Assembly (NCBI GenBank): GCA_026125385.1
Contig: JAHCLG010000007.1
Coordinates: forward strand, 1 to 64,000
Origin: Legionellales bacterium
GTDB lineage: Bacteria; Pseudomonadota; Gammaproteobacteria; JAHCLG01
Reading direction: 5' to 3'
DNA: 64,000 nt
The position numbers were made by a program, and so were the translations under genes. A model generated the notes under the pieces. It did no database searches. It was given only the letters and a program-made list of their open reading frames with translations, and had not been told where the DNA came from. Shown here one piece after another: positions 9,623-18,764 of the stretch (position 1 is its first letter; each line of letters begins with the position of its first letter).

Positions 9623-12169
9623 ATGATTGAAAGCAGTGAACTTATTCAACACACGCCAATGATGCGCCAATATTTAAGCATCAAGGCGCACCATCAAGAC
9701 ATGCTACTATTTTACCGCATGGGCGATTTTTATGAATGTTTTTATGACGACGCGGTAAAAATTGCGAAATTATTAGATTTAACCTTAACCAAACGCGGAC
9801 AATCCAATGGCGCGCCCATTCCCATGGCCGGCATTCCCTATCACGCAGCCGATAATTATTTAGCACGATTAATTAAATTAGGCGAATCCATTGCCATTTG
9901 CGAACAGATTGGCGATCCTGCCACGAGTAAAGGCCCGGTTGAACGTCAGGTGACTCGAATTATCACTCCAGGCACTGTCAGCGATGCTTCGCTATTAAAC
10001 GATCGGCAAGATAATTTAATCGTGGCGATTTATGCGAATAAAAAACAATTTGGCATTGCGCACTTGGATGTGAGCAGTGGGCATTTTTATTTACTCGAAG
10101 TTGCTTCGTCTGAAAGTTTACTCAGCGAAATTCAACGATTAACGCCGGCTGAAATTTTAGTACCGGAGAATTTAATTTTAGCGGATGCTATTGCAAAACA
10201 ATACCCTTGCAAACGTTTACCTCCCTGGGATTTTGATTTAGATTGCGCCAAAAAATCGCTCTGCGCACAATTTCAAACTCACAGTTTAGCCGCCTTTCAA
10301 TGTGATGATTTACCCATTGCTATCAGCGCGGCAGGTTGTTTATTCAATTATGTCAAACACACGCAACAAGCCAATTTACCGCATATTCGCGCCATTCATG
10401 CAGAACGCACTTTAGATGCAATACTTTTAGATAGCACCACGCGCAATAATCTAGAATTACACAGCACCTTGAAAGGTCGAGAAAATCACAGTTTAGTCGG
10501 CATTTTAGATAATACGGAAACCTCCATGGGATCACGATTATTAAAACGCTTAGTCAATCGCCCGTTAACGTCGCAAGAAAAAATTCGTCAGCGCCAACAA
10601 GGGGTAACCCGTTTATTATCTGATGGTTTATTTCAAGAAATTAAAGCGATTTTAGCAGAATGTGGCGATGTCGAACGTATTCTCGCGCGGATTGCACTAA
10701 AATCCGCACGCCCTCGCGATTTAACGGCATTGCGCGCCACATTAGCGTTATTGCCACAACTCACCACACTATTAAAGCCCATCAACGATGATATTCTGCA
10801 TGAGTTGCGCGCCCAACTACATCCTTGTCCGACGTTATTAAATTTATTAACCACAGCCATTATCGATAACCCACCGCAATTAATTCGCGATGGCGGCGTG
10901 ATTAAAATCGGTTACGATAGTGAATTGGATCGCTTGCGTAATATTAGTGAACATGGCGATGAATTTTTAATGGCACTAGAACAGCGCGAAAAAGAGCGCA
11001 CAAACATTAGCACGCTCAAAGTGGGTTATAATCGCATTCATGGCTATTATATTGAAATTTCACGTCTGCAAGCGAAACTGGTGCCAGAAGATTATATTCG
11101 TCGACAAACGTTAAAAAATAATGAACGTTTTATTACCCCAGAATTAAAAACATTTGAAGAACAAGCCCTCACCGCGCGCGCCAAAGCGTTAGCCTTAGAA
11201 AAAAAATTATACGACGATTTATTAATGATCATTGCCGCAGAATTAATCCCGCTTCAACAACTCGCACAGGCTTTAGCCTGGCTAGATGTATTGAGTAATT
11301 TTGCCGAACGCGCTCATTATTTTAATTGGGTAAAACCTGAGTTCACACCAGAGGAAATGCTTCGTATTGAGCAAGGCCGTCATCCCGTGGTGGAATATTT
11401 TCAAGAACAACCCTTTGTGCCCAATGATTTAAATTTAACCCCATCAGAAAAAATGCTGATCATTACCGGACCGAATATGGGTGGTAAATCTACTTATATG
11501 CGGCAAACCGCATTAATTTGTATTCTCGCATATATTGGCAGTTATGTTCCCGCCCAATCAGCCCTATTAGGGCCGATTGATCGCATTTTCACGCGCATTG
11601 GCAGCTCCGATGATTTAGCCAGCGGACAATCGACTTTCATGGTGGAAATGAGTGAAACAGCAGGCATTTTGCATCAAGCCACGTCAAGAAGTTTAGTATT
11701 AATCGATGAAATTGGGCGCGGCACCAGCACCTACGACGGCATGGCCATTGCTTATGCCACCGCCAATTATCTCGCCACGACATTACGATCTTACACGTTA
11801 TTTTCCACGCATTATTTTGAATTAACTTCGCTCACTGAAGAAAATCCCACCATTCGCAACATCCATCTGGATGCCACCGAACATCACGATGCCCTGATTT
11901 TTTTACACACCGTACAAGAAGGCCCCGCGAATCGCAGTTTTGGTTTACAAGTTGCAGCACTGGCGGGTATTCCTCAAAAGGTGTTAGATATTGCAAAAGC
12001 TAAATTAAATCAATTGGAAATTAAGCCCTCCCCCTCAAAATTACCCATTACTTCTCCCTCACCTACTCACCCGGCATTAACCGCATTAAATCAACTAGAT
12101 CCCAATGATCTCAGCCCGAAAGAAGCCTTAGAAAAATTATATCAACTGTGTCAATTAGCAAAATCTTAA
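9623..12169 (+). CDS. mutS: DNA mismatch repair protein MutS
   Basis: Recognises mismatches and small loops and starts methyl-directed repair with MutL. The ATG at 9623 gives 848 residues, close to E. coli (853). The product begins [21 protein letters not shown], with the mismatch-binding FYRMGDFYE motif (Phe-x-Glu). Walker [11 protein letters not shown] is at 615-624, followed by [16 protein letters not shown], the Walker [12 protein letters not shown] and the STHYFELT switch. A longer frame back to 9356 runs antisense through cinA and is rejected. No clear ribosome site precedes 9623. A TTGTCA/TAAACT pair (9586-9591, 9610-9615) sits so close that a nearly leaderless transcript is possible. 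Confidence 0.97.
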   Translation: MIESSELIQHTPMMRQYLSIKAHHQDMLLFYRMGDFYECFYDDAVKIAKLLDLTLTKRGQSNGAPIPMAGIPYHAADNYLARLIKLGESIAICEQIGDPATSKGPVERQVTRIITPGTVSDASLLNDRQDNLIVAIYANKKQFGIAHLDVSSGHFYLLEVASSESLLSEIQRLTPAEILVPENLILADAIAKQYPCKRLPPWDFDLDCAKKSLCAQFQTHSLAAFQCDDLPIAISAAGCLFNYVKHTQQANLPHIRAIHAERTLDAILLDSTTRNNLELHSTLKGRENHSLVGILDNTETSMGSRLLKRLVNRPLTSQEKIRQRQQGVTRLLSDGLFQEIKAILAECGDVERILARIALKSARPRDLTALRATLALLPQLTTLLKPINDDILHELRAQLHPCPTLLNLLTTAIIDNPPQLIRDGGVIKIGYDSELDRLRNISEHGDEFLMALEQREKERTNISTLKVGYNRIHGYYIEISRLQAKLVPEDYIRRQTLKNNERFITPELKTFEEQALTARAKALALEKKLYDDLLMIIAAELIPLQQLAQALAWLDVLSNFAERAHYFNWVKPEFTPEEMLRIEQGRHPVVEYFQEQPFVPNDLNLTPSEKMLIITGPNMGGKSTYMRQTALICILAYIGSYVPAQSALLGPIDRIFTRIGSSDDLASGQSTFMVEMSETAGILHQATSRSLVLIDEIGRGTSTYDGMAIAYATANYLATTLRSYTLFSTHYFELTSLTEENPTIRNIHLDATEHHDALIFLHTVQEGPANRSFGLQVAALAGIPQKVLDIAKAKLNQLEIKPSPSKLPITSPSPTHPALTALNQLDPNDLSPKEALEKLYQLCQLAKS

Positions 12170-12208
12170 GCTTAAGAATGAGTGAGGTATAAAAACTTTT
12201 ATCAGCCA

Positions 12209-12235
12209 TTGAATTGACGTTGCTTTTTGTATACT
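12209..12235 (+). promoter_or_regulatory. Probable promoter of the paralogous pair
   Basis: TATACT at 12230-12235 is a near-perfect -10 box. TTGAAT (12209-12214) lies 15 bp upstream as a weak -35. The box lies inside the longer frame that would start with TTG at 12214, which supports ATG 12271 as the true start. Confidence 0.5.
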
Positions 12236-12270
12236 ATTTATGCACTATAAAAACAAAGAAGAAATTACCG

Positions 12271-13335
12271 ATGCCATTCTTTAAAGTTATTACTGATTAT
12301 GTGCTTTCTTTTTTTCAAACTCCCTACGTAGTCGTGAACGCCAAGCTGGATGATCAACATTCAGATATAGATGTTGTTGTCCACGACTCTCACGCCATGA
12401 CGATATTAGGCAATGTCTCTACACCAACGTATTCAGAGCTTTCTCATAAAAATTATCATCCATGCCAAAAAAATCAACCACAATATCACACAGCATTTAA
12501 TACCGTTGGGTCTGACGCACATAAAGCGCAGTTAGCACGAGCTTTCGAGCGCGATCAATTGGATTTAAATACTCAAAATGCAATACTCGAAAGAATTAGA
12601 GCAGTCCACTGGCAATTACATAACGATATCTCTTTGAGCGACAAAAGACCTCATATTCACTTCCAACATTATCATGCTAATTTAGACGATCCAGAAGCCC
12701 TGAAATGTGTGATCAAACAATTTCCTTTTACCGAAGAACAACAAACTAATTTATATAATAAATTAGTTAAAGCACAACAAGAAAGATTAACCCTCATCCA
12801 CCATGAGCAGTATGAAAAAGCATCAAGCTTAGCAGGATATGGATTGATCGCGTTTTTATCGGCATTTTCTTCTAGTTACATTAAACAAAGAACAAGAAAT
12901 AAAGGTCAGCAAGAAAATTTCAGTGATGTTCTAATCGATATACTCCGAACCATTGCCTTTAATTTATTCGTGATGAATCCAAGCGCTGCCGTTTCGAGTT
13001 CCTTAATAACAAAATTACTTAATTATTTTTTAAAATTAGCCCACTCACCTGCTTATGTGATTAGGCACCAGAACATTCTTTCTACTTTATTGTCATTATC
13101 TCTTAGCGAAGATTATCTGGCTACTGCAATTGATTTAAGTTCTCTTGTTTTTGTCACCTCTACTGCTAATTATTTTGGCGAGAAATTAGGGGTGAAATAT
13201 GCTAACTCAGATAAATCAACTAACGAACCGGCAACCAATATTTACAGGAATTATTCAGATGACGATGATGAAATTGAAGTTGATGAGAAACCACCTGAAA
13301 TTTCACGTTCATCAATTTCAATTTTGAAGGTCTAA
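12271..13335 (+). CDS. Orphan protein, paralogue A of a tandem pair
   Basis: I do not recognise a family. The 354-residue product (MPFFKVITDYVLSFF...) has no signal peptide. The C-terminal half contains hydrophobic helices (GLIAFLSAFSSSYI; TIAFNLFVMNPSAAV; LATAIDLSSLVFVTSTANYF) that may be membrane-associated. It ends with an acidic tail, DDDDEIEVDEKPPEISRS. The region from the VMNPSAAV segment to the end closely parallels the next gene (FGEKLGVKYANS, EPATNI, DEIEVD.PP.ISRS), so the two arose by duplication. The ATG at 12271 is preferred over TTG 12214, which lies inside the promoter. The next gene starts 4 bp after the stop, so they are co-transcribed. An effector role is possible but unproven. 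Confidence 0.85.
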   Translation: MPFFKVITDYVLSFFQTPYVVVNAKLDDQHSDIDVVVHDSHAMTILGNVSTPTYSELSHKNYHPCQKNQPQYHTAFNTVGSDAHKAQLARAFERDQLDLNTQNAILERIRAVHWQLHNDISLSDKRPHIHFQHYHANLDDPEALKCVIKQFPFTEEQQTNLYNKLVKAQQERLTLIHHEQYEKASSLAGYGLIAFLSAFSSSYIKQRTRNKGQQENFSDVLIDILRTIAFNLFVMNPSAAVSSSLITKLLNYFLKLAHSPAYVIRHQNILSTLLSLSLSEDYLATAIDLSSLVFVTSTANYFGEKLGVKYANSDKSTNEPATNIYRNYSDDDDEIEVDEKPPEISRSSISILKV

Positions 13336-13339
13336 CACT

Positions 13340-14392
13340 ATGCAATGGTTATTAACACAATCTCTTAAAGCATTTGCTTATTTTTTTAGGACTTCGCCCT
13401 TAGCTTCTGCTCATATGAAAGAATTATCTGTTGTTCAGAATGATAAAAATACCGTAACAATCTATCACGATAAACAGTTAGGACATCTCCCTCTAAGGCC
13501 GTACTATCAATGTAAAAATGGCATCCCAACACAAGATTTACTTGTTGAATTTTGGTCGCGAAGTTATGTTGATAAAATGATTCATGATTTAGAAAAACCA
13601 GAATTATCCTTCTTAGATAAAGTAATAAAAGAAGTGAGTGAATATACAAAACATAGCTTACTCCATGTTAATGACGATCAAAATTTAAATAAACTCCATA
13701 AGCACATGCATCTTTCTCAGCCTGAAAATATTGATACGCAAAATCTCAACTGTATTGTTCAACAACTGCCGCTTTATCCAGCACAAAAAGATACGCTACT
13801 CAAGCTATTGAGAGACGAGCGCAACATACAGGCAGAATCATTGAATAGCAATAAACTATCTTCGCCCAATTCACGTCTAATGTATTTTGGATTGGTTTCC
13901 TTTTGTGATGCATTTTTTTCAAGTTATCTTCAACATTCATTAAAACCCAACCACCACTATATTGTGGATACCTTCAAATCAATGCTATTGAATTTATGGG
14001 TGATGGATCCTAATGCTGCGATATCTGTGCCGATCGTAGAAAAAATTCTTCGCTACCTTCTTAACTCGAACCAGTTTTCGCCTCATTTAAGCGCTCTCTT
14101 TAAAACCATACCTACTTTATTTGCTCTGTATTTCAGCGAAGATCATCTGGCTACCGCAATGAATTTAAGTTCCCTTGCGTTTGTTACCACTGTTGCTCAT
14201 ATGTGTGGAGAAAAATTAGGCGTGAAATATGCTAACTCACATAAAGCGACACCCGAACCAGCAACTAATATTAACAACAGGAGTAATACTAAAGCGTTTA
14301 TTGATGACGAAATTGAAGTTGATGGAAGACCACCAGCGATTTCACGCTCATTAGAGCCACTGTTGCGATCTTACACCAAGAAAAGGGGCTAG
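13340..14392 (+). CDS. Orphan protein, paralogue B of a tandem pair
   Basis: The 350-residue product is homologous to the preceding gene. It shares the order LVSFCDAFFSSYL, LLNLWVMDPNAAIS, SEDHLATAMNLSSLAFVTT, GEKLGVKYANSHK, EPATNIN and the acidic DDEIEVDGRPPAISRS tail. The N-terminal third has diverged strongly, while the C-terminal third is conserved, suggesting that the C-terminal part carries the shared role (a domain, a membrane anchor or a transport signal). No signal peptide is apparent and no known family is recognised. It is separated by 4 bp from paralogue A and probably translated from the same message. Confidence 0.85.
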   Translation: MQWLLTQSLKAFAYFFRTSPLASAHMKELSVVQNDKNTVTIYHDKQLGHLPLRPYYQCKNGIPTQDLLVEFWSRSYVDKMIHDLEKPELSFLDKVIKEVSEYTKHSLLHVNDDQNLNKLHKHMHLSQPENIDTQNLNCIVQQLPLYPAQKDTLLKLLRDERNIQAESLNSNKLSSPNSRLMYFGLVSFCDAFFSSYLQHSLKPNHHYIVDTFKSMLLNLWVMDPNAAISVPIVEKILRYLLNSNQFSPHLSALFKTIPTLFALYFSEDHLATAMNLSSLAFVTTVAHMCGEKLGVKYANSHKATPEPATNINNRSNTKAFIDDEIEVDGRPPAISRSLEPLLRSYTKKRG

Positions 14393-14508
14393 CTAAAAAC
14401 CACCCTCAAATAAAGATACAACGCTAGAGTCTAACGACATTTTAAATGTCTTACCAAGAAAAATCTCGTTTTATTCCATTTTCATGCTCATTTTGTTAAG
14501 ATGGACAG

Positions 14509-15549
14509 ATGAAAAATAAAGCTCTACAAATCTGTAATGAAACTATTCATCCAGGAGAAACGCTATCATTAGCGCTACCACTTCCCGAATTATTTAGCTG
14601 TGCTCCTCTCTACATGCCGATTAAAATCGCTCATGGCACACAAGCAGGCCCAATATTAATGATTACGGCGGCCATTCATGGTAATGAATTAAACGGAACA
14701 GAAATTATTAATCGTCTTCTTAATTTAAAGGTCATAAAGCAATTGCGCGGAACGCTTATTGCCGTTCCTATTGTAAATGTTTATGGCTTTATTAATCGCA
14801 GCCGTTTATTGCCTGGCGGAATTAATTTAGATCACTGTTTTCCTGGTAGTAAAAATGGAACACATGCTTCACGTGTGGCTCACCTATTTTATAAAGAAAT
14901 TTTTGCTAAAGCACAATATTGTATCGACTTACAAACCGGATTTATTAACTACAGTAATCTCCCACAAATCTATTATCATTTCGGTGATCGTGAATCACAA
15001 AAATTGGCTGAATCATTTAATGCACCAGTGATTTCCCATTTAGCAGATGAGCCAGGCTCTCTGCATCATATGGCGCGACAAGATCACGTTCCTTTTATTG
15101 TTTATGAAGCGGGTGAAGCCATGCGTTTTGATGAACATGCAATTCGCACAGGTGTATCAGGTATTCTTAATATCCTTAAATTTCTTGATATGCTGCCTCA
15201 CAAGAATATAAAAGATAAGAAAATCATACCTTCATTTGTTGCTGAAAAAAATATCTGGGTTAGAGCCTCTACAAGCGGACTAAGCCAAACCACTTTCAAA
15301 TTGGGTCAATCAGTTAAAAAAGGGAAATTATTAGCGACTATTCAGGATCCATTTGGCGCTAGTGAGAAAGTCAATATTTATAATCCAGAAGATGCGATTA
15401 TTGTTGGCAAAAATAATTTACCTTTAGTGCATGAAGGTGAAGCCCTATTTCAATTAGCTGTATTTTCCAGAATGCAGCAGGCAGAGACTCATTTTGAAGA
15501 CTGGCAAGAGCAGCGCGAAAAATTAACCAGTCACTCGCAAGAATCATAA
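14509..15549 (+). CDS. Succinylglutamate desuccinylase/aspartoacylase-family protein
   Basis: Members of this M14-like zinc family hydrolyse N-acyl amino acids such as N-acetylaspartate or N-succinylglutamate. In the 346-residue product the first zinc ligands are visible as H57-GN-E60 (ITAAIHGNELNG) and the catalytic glutamate is likely E200 (FIVYEAGE). The usual third ligand, in a DLHTG motif, is replaced: the protein reads D140-L-Q142-TG. Gln is not a typical ligand, so activity may be altered or the metal held differently. A C-terminal beta-rich region (GQSVKKGKLLATIQDPFG) resembles the barrel domain seen in such proteins. An MFS transporter starts 4 bp after the stop codon, suggesting uptake and processing of one substrate. 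Confidence 0.85.
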   Translation: MKNKALQICNETIHPGETLSLALPLPELFSCAPLYMPIKIAHGTQAGPILMITAAIHGNELNGTEIINRLLNLKVIKQLRGTLIAVPIVNVYGFINRSRLLPGGINLDHCFPGSKNGTHASRVAHLFYKEIFAKAQYCIDLQTGFINYSNLPQIYYHFGDRESQKLAESFNAPVISHLADEPGSLHHMARQDHVPFIVYEAGEAMRFDEHAIRTGVSGILNILKFLDMLPHKNIKDKKIIPSFVAEKNIWVRASTSGLSQTTFKLGQSVKKGKLLATIQDPFGASEKVNIYNPEDAIIVGKNNLPLVHEGEALFQLAVFSRMQQAETHFEDWQEQREKLTSHSQES

Positions 15550-15552
15550 ACA

Positions 15553-16848
15553 ATGCAATATCAAAAATCATTTAATATTTCACTATTGGGTTTAAGTATA
15601 TGGGCTATTGCTGCCGGATTTTTTTTGTATGAATTTTTTTTGAGAACCTTTATTGGAACCTTAGCGCACCAGATTATTCCTGCCCTCAACTTAGATCCAG
15701 AAAAATTTGCATTACTGGGTTCTGCTTATTACATTGCATATGGTTCCATGCAAATTCCGGTTGGCATTTTAGTCGATAAGTTTGGAATAAAAATTATTCT
15801 TATTTTTGCAACACTAACATGTTCATTTGCAACCATGTACTTTGCGCAAGCGACTGGATTGTATTCTGCTTTTTTTGCGCGCACTTTAATGGGATTTGGT
15901 TCTTCTTTTGCATTTGTCTGTTTACTGGTTATTGCTGCAACGTGGTTTCCTAAAGAATATTTTGGTTTATTCTCCGGCATTTCACAATTTGTTGGCACGA
16001 TGGGGCCTTTTTTAGCGGGCGGTCCCTTAATGTTATTAGTTGCGGCTGATCAGGGTAATTGGCGAACACCCCTGTTAAAAATCAGTAGTATTGGGATAGT
16101 ATTAGCTCTATTAAGTTTATTAGTCATCAAAAATAAACAACGTGATCCAGAACAAAGAATTATTTTTTTGCATCAATCAGGCCCAATTTTCCCACGTTTG
16201 CAAAAATTATTTTGTAATAAACAAGCGTGGTTAATCGCGAGTTACTCTTCTTTTGTTTATGTCTCTATGGTTATTTTAGGTGCAATTTGGGGCACCATTT
16301 ATTTAGAAGCGCGTGGTTTGTCTCAAGTAATATCAGCAGATATTATTTCAACATCCTGGGTTGGGTATGCCTTAGGTTGTCCTGCTCTGGGTTTTTTTTC
16401 CGACTATATAAAAAGAAGAAATCTAGCGCTAACTCTAGCAGCAATTATTGGATTGCTAGCAACAACTTATTTAATCTATTTTACTATCCCATTTATTTGG
16501 ATGTATCTAGCATTATTTTTCTTAATTGGTTTTGCCGCAGCCGGACAAAACGTTGGATTTGCAGCTATTGCTGAACACGTTGACGCAGAAACTAAGGCTA
16601 CTGCCCTGGGATTAAACAATGGTATGATTACCTTACTCAGCGCCATTGTTCCCCCTATTATTAGCTATATCATCGAACTTTCTAACCCTCATTCGAGCAC
16701 TTTAACTGCTCACGGGTTTATTTTGGCGTTTAGTATTATGCCCTTACTATTCGCTGTTGCATTATGCTTATCCCTATTTAATATCGAAGAAACTTTTTGT
16801 AAATCAAAGCGTGAATCTGTTTTATTAGCTCCAGAATCGACTCATTAG
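15553..16848 (+). CDS. Major facilitator superfamily transporter
   Basis: A 431-residue inner-membrane protein with about 12 hydrophobic segments. It contains the MFS motif between TM2 and TM3 in the form GILVDKFGIKIIL and a long central loop near residues 195-220 (NKQRDPEQRIIF). Sequence style is that of the sugar-phosphate/organic anion permease group, but the substrate cannot be read. It starts 3 bp after the aspartoacylase-like gene, so the two are likely co-translated; import of an acylated amino acid or peptide for hydrolysis is an inference. The C-terminal tail is short and polar. Confidence 0.9.
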   Translation: MQYQKSFNISLLGLSIWAIAAGFFLYEFFLRTFIGTLAHQIIPALNLDPEKFALLGSAYYIAYGSMQIPVGILVDKFGIKIILIFATLTCSFATMYFAQATGLYSAFFARTLMGFGSSFAFVCLLVIAATWFPKEYFGLFSGISQFVGTMGPFLAGGPLMLLVAADQGNWRTPLLKISSIGIVLALLSLLVIKNKQRDPEQRIIFLHQSGPIFPRLQKLFCNKQAWLIASYSSFVYVSMVILGAIWGTIYLEARGLSQVISADIISTSWVGYALGCPALGFFSDYIKRRNLALTLAAIIGLLATTYLIYFTIPFIWMYLALFFLIGFAAAGQNVGFAAIAEHVDAETKATALGLNNGMITLLSAIVPPIISYIIELSNPHSSTLTAHGFILAFSIMPLLFAVALCLSLFNIEETFCKSKRESVLLAPESTH

Positions 16849-16915
16849 GAAAGAAAGAGTCTCAGTGATCCATGAGTTCAAACAAGAAGAATTGCTGCTT
16901 ACCCTAACTTAACCC

Positions 16916-16944
16916 TTGACAGAACAACCTCAAATTGGCAATAT
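16916..16944 (+). promoter_or_regulatory. Candidate promoter of rpsT
   Basis: A perfect -35 TTGACA (16916-16921) is followed after 17 bp by CAATAT (16939-16944), a poor -10. The position, about 45 bp upstream of the S20 start, fits a strong ribosomal-protein promoter. Confidence 0.45.
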
Positions 16945-16987
16945 TCACGGTCGATTTTACTGGATACTATTAAGTGGAGATACCCTC

Positions 16988-17254
16988 TTGGCTAACACAA
17001 AACAAGCGCGTAAACGTGCAAAACAATCCATCAAACATCGCAATCACAACATGAGCTTGCGCTCAAGAATGCGTACTTCGCTGAAGAAAGTGATTGCAGC
17101 GATTCAAACGGGCGATAAAACCAAAGCGGGCGATGCGTTTAAGGAAGTTGTTCCTGTGCTCGATAAAATGGCAAGCAAAGGTTTAATTCATAAAAACAAT
17201 GCGGCTCGTCACAAAAGTCGGTTGAATCTTCGTATCAAGAATATGCAAGCTTAA
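16988..17254 (+). CDS. rpsT: 30S ribosomal protein S20
   Basis: S20 binds 16S rRNA in the small subunit. The 88-residue, highly basic product reads [20 protein letters not shown] after the initiator, matching the family. The only start consistent with homology is a TTG codon at 16988, with GGAG eight bases upstream. No ATG occurs at the right place. E. coli rpsT also uses UUG, where it is linked to autogenous control, so this may be a conserved regulatory feature. A GC-rich hairpin follows the stop. Confidence 0.96.
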   Translation: MANTKQARKRAKQSIKHRNHNMSLRSRMRTSLKKVIAAIQTGDKTKAGDAFKEVVPVLDKMASKGLIHKNNAARHKSRLNLRIKNMQA

Positions 17255-17265
17255 TTCTGCGCTAG

Positions 17266-17293
17266 CCCGTATTGAGCGCAAGCCCAATACGGG
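17266..17293 (+). terminator. Hairpin after rpsT
   Basis: CCCGTATTG (17266-17274) pairs perfectly with CAATACGGG (17285-17293) across ten bases, 12 bp after the stop of rpsT. There is no immediate T-run; an eight-T run occurs about 45 bp later, so termination efficiency is uncertain. Confidence 0.55.
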
Positions 17294-17422
17294 AATGCCC
17301 CACCTCTGCCTTTCGCCATCACTCATGGCTTAGTCTTTTTTTTAATTTTTTTATTTCTCTGCTCGCCTTTTTAACATTCTTCAGTGTATAATTTCGTCAG
17401 TGAAAAAATGGATGGTTTGAAC

Positions 17423-17890
17423 ATGAAACGGATTTTCATTACGCTTGGACTCAGTAGTTTGATGGCAGGTTGCGTCACTAATCCTTCTCAATCTGCACCC
17501 CCGCAAGGTTTCTTTATTTCTAAAACCGCAAAAAACGCTCCTTATCAACTGGCAAAACTCGATAATCATGCTTTGTGTAGCGCTTATGCGCTCAATCCCA
17601 ATGCGCGTCTCAAACACGAAATTGCCAAACGTCATCTGGTTTCTGCCGCCGATTGGAAAATGATTTCATCGCAAAAAATTAAAATTGGTATGAGTGAATG
17701 TGCCGCATTGATTGCTTTTTCAGGAAAAAATGAATGTGTGAATAATTCTGCACGGGCTAAAAATAATGCTGCTCTAGTCACGCAATCTTATCACTGCGGA
17801 GATTATACTATCACCGCTAACAATAATCGGGTTACTCATATTAGCCATTTAGGCTTTAATCATGGATTTTTAAATTTTTTAGCGGGCTAA
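17423..17890 (+). CDS. Small lipoprotein of unknown function
   Basis: The 155-residue product begins MKRIFITLGLSSLMAGC, a type II signal peptide with lipobox LMAG-C at residues 13-17, so it should be lipid-anchored in the cell envelope. The mature part contains MSECAALIAFSGKNECVN and a YHCGDYTITANNNRVTHI segment, which recalls small SmpA/OmlA-like or DUF-type lipoproteins, but I cannot name the family. Several cysteines in the mature part could form disulfides. The ATG at 17423 is chosen because it places the signal peptide at the N-terminus; a start 15 bp upstream is also open. Confidence 0.8.
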   Translation: MKRIFITLGLSSLMAGCVTNPSQSAPPQGFFISKTAKNAPYQLAKLDNHALCSAYALNPNARLKHEIAKRHLVSAADWKMISSQKIKIGMSECAALIAFSGKNECVNNSARAKNNAALVTQSYHCGDYTITANNNRVTHISHLGFNHGFLNFLAG

Positions 17891-17990
17891 AAAAAAATCT
17901 TTAGCGCCTATTTAAAACCTCTACGGCTGATTTTGAGCAGGATCTTAGTGTCAGTTCGATGCACGGAATAAAGCGCTTACACCATTCGCC

Positions 17991-18755
17991 CTATTGAGCT
18001 TGCATGCGCATAGCACCATCTAAGCGAATAACGCTGCCATTCAACATCGGATTCTCAATAATACTTTTCACCAACTGAGCAAATTCTTGTGGGTTGCCTA
18101 AGCGCTGTGGGAAAGGTACTTGTTGAGCAAGGCTTGCTTGCACTTCATGAGGCATGCCTTCGATCATCGGTGTGAGAAAAATCCCTGGGGCAATCGCCAT
18201 CACCCGTATCCCAAAACGAGCAAGTTCTCGCGCTGCTGGCAATGTCATTGAGGCCACCGCTCCTTTGGAAGCGCTATAGGCAGCTTGCCCAATTTGACCA
18301 TCAAACGCTGCCACTGACGCCGTGTTAATAATGACACCCCTCTCATTATCCGCATTCAAGGGCTCACTTACACTCATCACATGCGCTGCCACTCGTAAGA
18401 CATTAAAATTCCCAATTAAATTAATCTGGACCACGCGATTAAACTCATCCAAAGGCATGGGACCTGCGCGCCCGACAATGCGTTTGGCGGGAGCCACTCC
18501 CGCACAATTCACCACAATACGTAAATCACCGAATTGTTGGATGGCCTCTTGAATAGCCTTTTCAACCGCTTCACCTTGGGTAATATCACACACCAAGCCT
18601 AAACCATTTATTTTTTTCGCCGTTGTCTGCAATATTTTTTCGTTAATATCTAACAAGGTAATTTTAGCGCCGAGTGCGGCTAGATATTCAGCGGTCGCAG
18701 CTCCCAGACCAGAAGCTCCACCTGAAATTAAAACATGACGCTGGTTAATATCCAT
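17991..18755 (-). CDS. SDR-family 3-hydroxyacyl-CoA-type dehydrogenase
   Basis: A 254-residue classical short-chain dehydrogenase. It has the nucleotide motif GGASGLG at 12-18, acidic Asp36 after beta-2 (LLDIN, favouring NAD), NCAG at 83-86, catalytic Ser147 and Y160-SAS-K164. The GPMPLDEFNRVVQINLIGNFNVLRV and GEPMIEGMP-type segments resemble type II 3-hydroxyacyl-CoA dehydrogenase (HSD10-like). That would fit the beta-oxidation genes elsewhere in the window, though other hydroxy substrates are possible. The membrane-anchored gene ends 9 bp upstream, so the two are likely co-transcribed. Confidence 0.88.
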   Translation of the reverse strand: MDINQRHVLISGGASGLGAATAEYLAALGAKITLLDINEKILQTTAKKINGLGLVCDITQGEAVEKAIQEAIQQFGDLRIVVNCAGVAPAKRIVGRAGPMPLDEFNRVVQINLIGNFNVLRVAAHVMSVSEPLNADNERGVIINTASVAAFDGQIGQAAYSASKGAVASMTLPAARELARFGIRVMAIAPGIFLTPMIEGMPHEVQASLAQQVPFPQRLGNPQEFAQLVKSIIENPMLNGSVIRLDGAMRMQAQ

Positions 18756-18764
18756 GAGTTTTCC

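Noticed and set aside
12214-12270. TTG-started extension of paralogue A
   Set aside because: The segment contains a TATACT promoter box and no ribosome site; ATG 12271 is better.
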